Source of the DNA: Mycobacterium seoulense
GTDB taxonomy: Bacteria; Actinomycetota; Actinomycetes; Mycobacteriales; Mycobacteriaceae
NCBI RefSeq assembly: GCF_010731595.1
Contig: NZ_AP022582.1
Location: 4,898,001-4,962,000, forward strand
Reading direction: 5' to 3'
Length of the DNA stretch: 64,000 nucleotides
The notes beneath the pieces were generated by a model. The model made no database searches. It was not told where the DNA came from and saw only the letters and a program-made list of their open reading frames with translations. This document shows, piece by piece, positions 59,376-64,000 of this stretch; position 1 is the first letter of the stretch; every line of letters begins with the position of its first letter. Position numbers and translations under genes: made by a program.

Positions 59376-60125
59376 ATGGGAGACACTGCCACGCTGGTGC
59401 TGCTGCGCCACGGCGAGAGCGACTGGAACGCCCTGAACCTGTTCACCGGCTGGGTGGACGTCGGGCTGACCGAAAAGGGCCGGGCCGAGGCGGTGCGCAG
59501 CGGCGAGCTGTTGGCCGAGCAGGGCCTGCTGCCCGACGTCCTCTACACGTCGCTGCTGCGCCGCGCGATCACCACCGCGCACCTGGCGCTGGACGCCGCC
59601 GACCGGCTGTGGATCCCGGTGCGGCGCAGCTGGCGGCTCAACGAGCGGCACTACGGCGCGCTGCAGGGCCTGAACAAGTCGGAGACCAAGGAGCGCTACG
59701 GCGAGGAGCAGTTCATGACCTGGCGGCGCAGCTACGACACGCCGCCGCCGCCGATCGAGAAGGGCAGCCAGTTCAGCCAGGACACCGACCCGCGGTACGC
59801 CAACATCGGCGGCGGCCCGCTGACCGAATGCCTGGCCGACGTGGTGGTCCGGTTCCTGCCGTACTTCACCGACGTCATCGTCCCGGACCTGCGCAGCGGC
59901 AAGACGGTGTTGATCGTCGCGCACGGCAACTCGTTGCGGGCCCTGGTCAAGTACCTCGACCGGATGTCCGACGACGACGTCGTCGGGCTGAACATCCCGA
60001 CCGGGATTCCGCTGCGCTACGACCTGGACTCCGACCTGCGGCCGGTGCTGCCGGGCGGTACCTACCTGGACCCGGAGGCGGCCGCCGCGGGTGCCGCGGC
60101 GGTAGCCAGCCAAGGGCGCGGGTGA
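59376..60125 (+). CDS. gpm1: 2,3-bisphosphoglycerate-dependent phosphoglycerate mutase
   Basis: The 249-residue enzyme interconverts 3- and 2-phosphoglycerate. The phosphohistidine is His12 in [10 protein letters not shown]; the second His is in [34 protein letters not shown] binds substrate. Length equals Gpm1 (Rv0489). In M. tuberculosis a LysE-type gene (Rv0488) lies before it; here only 31 bp separate it from the YbjN gene. senX3 follows after 153 bp. Confidence 0.97.
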   Translation: MGDTATLVLLRHGESDWNALNLFTGWVDVGLTEKGRAEAVRSGELLAEQGLLPDVLYTSLLRRAITTAHLALDAADRLWIPVRRSWRLNERHYGALQGLNKSETKERYGEEQFMTWRRSYDTPPPPIEKGSQFSQDTDPRYANIGGGPLTECLADVVVRFLPYFTDVIVPDLRSGKTVLIVAHGNSLRALVKYLDRMSDDDVVGLNIPTGIPLRYDLDSDLRPVLPGGTYLDPEAAAAGAAAVASQGRG

Positions 60126-60178
60126 CGCCGCTCGCGGCGCCGTCTGCGCTTCTCATAGGCCTGTTTGCCGAACATCGC

Positions 60179-60195
60179 GTGAACGGAAGTGGAAC
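60179..60195 (-). promoter_or_regulatory. RegX3/PhoB-like direct-repeat site upstream of senX3
   Basis: Read leftwards, GTTCCAC-TTCC-GTTCAC forms a direct repeat with a ~10-11-bp period, the spacing used by OmpR/PhoB-family regulators and similar to reported RegX3 boxes (GTTCAC-like). It lies ~84 bp before the senX3 GTG. RegX3 autoregulates its operon in mycobacteria; occupancy here is inferred. Confidence 0.5.
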
Positions 60196-60278
60196 ACCTG
60201 AAGCGGAAAGTGTGACTTGTCCGATTTTGGCCTCGTTCCGCTAGGGCAGCGTTCAGGAAGATTTGTAGGATTTGCTAT

Positions 60279-61499
60279 GTGACTGTGTTCTCGGCGCTGT
60301 TGCTGGCCGGGGTGTTGTCCGTGCTGGGGCTGGCCATAGGTGTAGCAGCCGGGACCCGGCTGTCGCCGAGAGCGGCCCAGCGCCGGCAGCGAGTGAGCAC
60401 CGAATGGACGGGGATCACCGTCGCGCAGATGCTGCAACGCATCGTCGCACTGATGCCGCTGGGGGTCGCGGTGGTGGATTCCCACCGCGACGTCGTCTAC
60501 CTCAACGATCGGGCTAAGGAGCTGGGCCTGGTGCGCGACCGGCAGCTCGATGACCAGGCATGGGAGGCGGCCCAGCAGGCGCTCGGCGGCGTCGATGTCG
60601 AATTCGACCTGCGGCCGCCCAAGCGGGCGGCGGGCCGGTCCGGGCTGTCGGTGCACGGTCAGGCCCGGCTGCTCAGCGAGGAAGACCGCCGGTTCGCCGT
60701 GGTGTTCGCCCACGACCAGTCCGACTATGCGCGCATGGAAGCGACCAGGCGCGACTTCGTGGCCAATGTCAGCCACGAGCTCAAGACCCCGGTCGGGGCC
60801 ATGGCGCTGCTCGCCGAGGCCCTGTTGGCGTCGGCGGACGACCCCGAAACCGTCCGCCGGTTTGCCGAAAAGGTGCTCGTCGAAGCCAACCGGCTGGGGG
60901 ACATGGTCGCCGAGCTGATCGAGCTGTCTCGGCTGCAGGGCGCGGAGCGGCTGCCCAACGTCACCGAGGTTGACGTGGATACCGTTGTGTCGGAAGCGAT
61001 CTCACGCCACAAGGTGGCCGCCGACAACGCGCAGATCGAGGTTCGCACGGATGCGCCCAGTGGCCTGCGGGTGCTGGGCGACGAAACGCTTCTGGTCACC
61101 GCGCTGGCCAACCTGGTGTCCAACGCGATCGCCTATTCGCCGCCCGGTTCGCCGGTCTCGATCAGCCGTCGCCGCCGCGGCGACAACATCGAGATCGCCG
61201 TCACCGACCGTGGCATCGGGATCGCGCTGGAAGACCAGGAGCGGGTCTTCGAGCGGTTCTTCCGGGGGGACAAGGCACGCTCGCGCGCCACTGGCGGCAG
61301 CGGGCTGGGCCTGGCCATCGTCAAACACGTCGCGGCCAACCACAACGGCAGCATCGGGGTGTGGAGCAAGCCGGGGACGGGATCGACGTTCACGCTGTCG
61401 ATTCCGGCCTACAAGGACGATGACGAGCAACCCGAGCCACCGCAGGGTCGCGAGGTGCGGCCCAACAGGTCACAACGAGAGGAAGAACTAAGTCGATGA
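60279..61499 (+). CDS. senX3: Sensor histidine kinase SenX3
   Basis: The 406-residue kinase starts at GTG ([21 protein letters not shown]). An N-terminal hydrophobic region (residues ~3-25) anchors it; a PAS-like domain spans ~40-145. The phospho-acceptor is His166 in [15 protein letters not shown], followed by the N, G1, F and G2 boxes ([52 protein letters not shown]). It senses phosphate limitation or redox state and phosphorylates RegX3. Its stop overlaps the ATG of the MIRU micro-ORF. Confidence 0.97.
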   Translation: MTVFSALLLAGVLSVLGLAIGVAAGTRLSPRAAQRRQRVSTEWTGITVAQMLQRIVALMPLGVAVVDSHRDVVYLNDRAKELGLVRDRQLDDQAWEAAQQALGGVDVEFDLRPPKRAAGRSGLSVHGQARLLSEEDRRFAVVFAHDQSDYARMEATRRDFVANVSHELKTPVGAMALLAEALLASADDPETVRRFAEKVLVEANRLGDMVAELIELSRLQGAERLPNVTEVDVDTVVSEAISRHKVAADNAQIEVRTDAPSGLRVLGDETLLVTALANLVSNAIAYSPPGSPVSISRRRRGDNIEIAVTDRGIGIALEDQERVFERFFRGDKARSRATGGSGLGLAIVKHVAANHNGSIGVWSKPGTGSTFTLSIPAYKDDDEQPEPPQGREVRPNRSQREEELSR

Positions 61500-61552
61500 C
61501 CCGCGCTTACGACGATGCAGAGCATCGCGATGAGAAGGAGTGGCGCGCATGA
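61496..61552 (+). CDS. MIRU-like 53-bp element with an 18-residue micro-ORF
   Basis: Between senX3 and regX3 lies a unit (61497-61549, 53 bp) whose frame starts with an ATG overlapping the senX3 TGA and ends with a TGA overlapping the regX3 ATG. It encodes [18 protein letters not shown]. This is the layout of MIRUs described in the M. tuberculosis senX3-regX3 gap, including the short 53-bp form. The element probably couples translation of the two genes; whether the peptide accumulates is unknown. Confidence 0.8.
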   Translation: MTRAYDDAEHRDEKEWRA

Positions 61553-62232
61553 CCAGTGTGCTGATCGTGGAGGACGAGGAGTCGCTGGCCGATCCGCTGG
61601 CATTCTTGTTGCGCAAAGAGGGCTTCGAGGCCACGGTCGTGACCGATGGACAAGCCGCGCTGGCCGAGTTCGATCGTGGCGGCGCCGACATCGTGTTGCT
61701 CGATCTGATGCTGCCCGGCATGTCGGGGACCGACGTGTGCAAGCAGCTGCGCGCTCGTTCCAGCGTGCCGGTGATCATGGTGACCGCGCGCGACAGCGAG
61801 ATCGACAAGGTCGTCGGGCTGGAGCTCGGCGCCGATGACTATGTGACCAAGCCGTATTCGGCGCGCGAGTTGATCGCCCGGATCCGCGCGGTGCTGCGCC
61901 GCGGCGGGGACGACGACTCCGAAATCAGCGACGGTGTGCTCGAGTCCGGACCGGTTCGGATGGATGTCGAGCGACACGTCGTCTCAGTCAACGGCGACAC
62001 AATCACCTTGCCGCTCAAGGAATTCGACTTGCTCGAGTACCTGATGCGCAACAGCGGCCGGGTGCTGACCCGCGGGCAGTTGATCGACCGGGTGTGGGGT
62101 GCCGATTACGTCGGCGACACCAAGACGCTCGACGTCCACGTCAAGCGGTTGCGGTCCAAGATCGAAGCCGATCCGGCCAACCCGGTCCACCTGGTGACCG
62201 TGCGGGGGCTGGGCTACAAGCTCGAAGGCTAG
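61549..62232 (+). CDS. regX3: Response regulator RegX3
   Basis: The ATG at 61549 gives 227 residues ([21 protein letters not shown]). The receiver phospho-acceptor is Asp52 (VLLDLMLPG), with Thr and Lys switch residues in MVTARDS and YVTKPYS. The OmpR/PhoB winged helix covers ~residues 130-227 (LPLKEFDLLEYLMRNSGRVLTRGQLIDRVWG). It controls phosphate-starvation genes with SenX3. A GTG three codons upstream is less likely. Confidence 0.97.
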   Translation: MTSVLIVEDEESLADPLAFLLRKEGFEATVVTDGQAALAEFDRGGADIVLLDLMLPGMSGTDVCKQLRARSSVPVIMVTARDSEIDKVVGLELGADDYVTKPYSARELIARIRAVLRRGGDDDSEISDGVLESGPVRMDVERHVVSVNGDTITLPLKEFDLLEYLMRNSGRVLTRGQLIDRVWGADYVGDTKTLDVHVKRLRSKIEADPANPVHLVTVRGLGYKLEG

Positions 62233-62321
62233 CCCTTCCGAGCAACGGTTGATCGCATCGGCGTCCCACGTGATGTGTCGACCGCTTTCGACGGCGCGCT
62301 CCGGCTGGGCGGAGGCGCGGA

Positions 62322-62540
62322 TTATCGCGCTGCCTTGGAGGCCGGGTGGTGAGTCTTCGCTTTCGCGTGGGTAGAGCAGCAATGCGTCATATCGCAGTGG
62401 AACCGGTCACTGCATTCATGCGAACAATAACTTGATGCGGCCGGAAGCCAGCCCGGATCGGACAGGTCCCGCCGGCGGGCGTCGGGATCAAACGTGTGGC
62501 CGCAATGTACACAGGTCTTGACCCTGGTCCTGGTAGCCAT
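62322..62540 (-). CDS. Small Cys-rich zinc-ribbon-like protein
   Basis: The 72-residue protein starts MATRTRVKTCVHCGHTFDPDAR. A CxxC knuckle (CVHC), CSHEC, and a late FHCDMTHCCSTH suggest one or two zinc sites; C and H are strongly over-represented. The tail is Lys/His/Ala-rich. I do not recognise a named family. It ends 89 bp past regX3, convergent with it. Codon pattern and Cys spacing favour a real gene. Confidence 0.65.
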   Translation of the reverse strand: MATRTRVKTCVHCGHTFDPDARRRDLSDPGWLPAASSYCSHECSDRFHCDMTHCCSTHAKAKTHHPASKAAR

Positions 62541-63113
62541 GCCGGTCAGGGTACGCGCCGCGGCCCCGAATCGGTGCTGGTTTTGAGATCGACGGCGGCA
62601 ATCGACTCCCGCAAGACGCCCAGTGCGGAGAATTCAACGCGAAATCGCCTGCGCCAGCGAATTACTTTCTGAAACTAACTCGGTCGCCGTCCCTTCTCCC
62701 ATCACCGCAGTTTTGGCGCGACCGGCGCAGTCATTTCGGTGAAATCGAGGGCGCACCAGGTCAATAGGTGCTAATTGCGCGACGCTGCGGAATGGCCTGC
62801 AGCGCGGAATGTTTCCCACGCAACCGGCTCACGGTTTTTCGCCGTGCAACGCGGTCGTGCGTACCGCTCTGTTGATCGTCGCTTCGTCTCGTCCACACGC
62901 GAGTGGCCCGCCCCGGTATCCCAGAGCAAGCGGATCAGGTGGGGCACGACGAGCGGTGCGGTGACGGCCGGGCGGCGTAACGACGGCGCACCGCAGGAAT
63001 GAATTCGGCAGCCATGGTGTTCGGTTAGCCGTGGCGCACGCGACGAAATGCCTGAACGGACGAAGTGTCTTAACATCAGCCCCGTCGGGCAATCGTGATC
63101 GGGGAGAACGGTC
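62541..63113. other. 573-bp stretch without a convincing gene
   Basis: Short open frames occur on both strands (62775-63002 plus, 62829-63092 minus) but lack ribosome sites and familiar motifs, and they overlap one another. The stretch is less GC-rich than the rest and contains runs such as GAAATCG and TTTTTCGCCG. The last ~50 bases hold the ribosome site GGGGAG of mmpS. Regulatory DNA for the divergent Cys-rich gene and mmpS, or gene remnants, are possible. Confidence 0.5.
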
Positions 63114-63536
63114 TTGACGCTTCTGAGGCGGGGATGGGTTCTGCTCGTCGTGCTCGTGGCAGTGATCATCGGCGGCGTTGCGGTGGACCGCCTCAACGGC
63201 GTCTTCCCTGGACCGGGCCTACCCAAACCCGATCCGCGGGATGCGACCCCGCCGTATGCGGCCAAGACTGCCATCTACGAAATCCTGGGACCGCCGGGGA
63301 CGACCGGCGTCGTCAACTGGATGGATGCGGACGCGCAACCGCAGAAGGCCAACTTCACCACGTTGCCGTGGTCGCAGACGATCGTCGCCGAGATGCCCGG
63401 CATCTTCGCCTACGTCGTCGCCCAGGGTGACGGTCCCTCGATCGGCTGCCGGATCACCGTCGACGGCAAATTGGTCGATCAACAACAGGTCAACACGCGC
63501 GATGCGCAGGTCTCCTGCTTGGACAAATCCGCGTGA
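63114..63536 (+). CDS. MmpS-family membrane protein (second copy)
   Basis: The 140-residue protein begins at TTG (LTLLRRGWVLLVVLVAVIIGG) preceded by GGGGAG; no ATG or GTG lies in a better place. One N-terminal transmembrane helix is followed by the MmpS domain with TAIYEILGPPGTTGVVNWMD, VAQGDGPSIGCRITVDG and the C-terminal AQVSCLDKSA with the Cys pair. It is close in pattern to the copy at 25665 but lacks the long cytosolic tail. The stop overlaps mmpL (GTGA). Confidence 0.9.
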   Translation: MTLLRRGWVLLVVLVAVIIGGVAVDRLNGVFPGPGLPKPDPRDATPPYAAKTAIYEILGPPGTTGVVNWMDADAQPQKANFTTLPWSQTIVAEMPGIFAYVVAQGDGPSIGCRITVDGKLVDQQQVNTRDAQVSCLDKSA

Positions 63537-64000
63537 CCGACGACGACACCAACGACACCGACGAAATCCCCGTCGCGCCGCGCACCGGGGTGGAGCGCAA
63601 ACCGCGAGTCGCCCACACCATCCGCGTCCTCGCGCTGCCGATCGTCCTGATCTGGCTGCTGATCGCGGTCGGCGTCAACATCTTCGTCCCGCAGTTGGAG
63701 AAGGTTGCCGAGGACGTCTCGGTGCCGCTCTCGCCATCCGACGCGCCTTCGGTGACCGGGATGAAGCACATCGGGGAGAAATTCAAGGAGTACGACTCCG
63801 ACAACCTCGTCCTGGTGACCCTCGTCGGTGACAAACCTCTGGGCCAGGACGCTCACCGCTATTACGACGATCTGGTCAAGAAGCTGAAGCAGGACACCAA
63901 ACACGTCGAGCATGCGCTCGACTTCTGGGGGCAGCGGTTTACGGCCTCGGGCGTCGAGAGCTACGACCACAAGTCCGCCTACGTCCAGGTCAATTTGCGG
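63533..64000 (+). CDS. MmpL-family RND transporter, 5' part
   Basis: A GTG at 63533 (VTDDDTNDTDEIPVAPRTGVE) overlaps the mmpS stop. The frame remains open to the window end, giving 156 residues. The first transmembrane helix (VLALPIVLIWLLIAVGVNIF) and the start of the first periplasmic domain (SVPLSPSDAPSVTGMKHIGEKFKEYDSDN, ...GDKPLGQDAHRYYDDLV) parallel the MmpL at 26210. The rest, including the Asp-Tyr pairs, is outside the window. Confidence 0.92.
   Translation, partial: MTDDDTNDTDEIPVAPRTGVERKPRVAHTIRVLALPIVLIWLLIAVGVNIFVPQLEKVAEDVSVPLSPSDAPSVTGMKHIGEKFKEYDSDNLVLVTLVGDKPLGQDAHRYYDDLVKKLKQDTKHVEHALDFWGQRFTASGVESYDHKSAYVQVNLR

Noticed and set aside
62775..63002. 75-codon plus-strand frame in the gap before the second mmpS
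   Set aside because: No ribosome site, no recognised motif, and overlapping frames of equal quality on the other strand.

Overview
The window is high-GC actinobacterial DNA from a slow-growing Mycobacterium. The gene order follows, from memory, the Mycobacterium tuberculosis segment Rv0433 to Rv0491: ybdK, Lon-like, AAA ATPase, pssA, psd, moeA, SDR, groEL2, a PPE gene, Rv0455c, echA2, S9 peptidase, aldehyde dehydrogenase, lpdC, ramB, icl, fadB2, umaA, pcaA, hbhA, deoC, murB, an L,D-transpeptidase, mshA, gpm1, senX3, regX3. Several extra gene blocks are inserted into this backbone. The protein sequences and these insertions fit a member of the M. avium complex or a close relative better than the M. 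tuberculosis complex, but the species is an inference.

Bases 1-9.1 kb: the end of a carboxylate-amine ligase and a Lon-substrate-binding-domain protein are followed by an accessory block: an F420-type LLM oxidoreductase and an enoyl-CoA hydratase-like gene, then an SDR and a two-domain SRPBCC/DUF2867 protein divergent from a TetR regulator. Next comes a tightly overlapping leftward run of a Cdc48-like AAA ATPase, pssA and psd, which make phosphatidylserine and phosphatidylethanolamine. Bases 9.2-15.5 kb: moeA, a VOC protein overlapping a Baeyer-Villiger-type monooxygenase, a cupin divergent from an M24-type metallopeptidase, and an SDR divergent from a TetR regulator.

Bases 15.5-25 kb: groEL2 with two CIRCE operators and a strong terminator, a palindromic repeat, small redox and CMD-family genes, a PPE protein reduced to its PPE domain, a D-aminoacylase-like amidohydrolase, a DinB-fold protein, a membrane protein, and a DipZ-type CcdA-thioredoxin fusion. 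Bases 24.9-29.8 kb form a candidate export module. A TetR gene lies behind two tandem 23-bp operator-like repeats and is followed by mmpS, mmpL and, convergently, a homologue of the secreted siderophore-secretion factor Rv0455c.

Bases 29.9-48.9 kb: echA2; an S9 peptidase carrying a 57-bp in-frame insertion; aldehyde dehydrogenase with DUF779; dihydrolipoamide dehydrogenase; the glyoxylate-cycle regulator ramB divergent from a thioesterase; icl and fadB2; the mycolate-modifying methyltransferases umaA and pcaA; a DUF445 protein; an XRE regulator behind a perfect 12-bp inverted repeat; and hbhA. Bases 48.9-62.2 kb are mostly housekeeping and envelope genes: deoC, nitrilase, murB, LdtMt5-type transpeptidase, Rv0485-type ROK regulator, mshA for mycothiol, gpm1, and senX3-regX3 joined by a 53-bp MIRU-like element that encodes an 18-residue micro-ORF. 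Bases 62.2-64 kb hold a small Cys-rich protein, a gene-free stretch of about 570 bp, and a second mmpS-mmpL pair cut by the window end.

No rRNA, tRNA, CRISPR array, transposase or phage gene was seen. All homology statements come from reading motifs and from memory of families; no database search was run.
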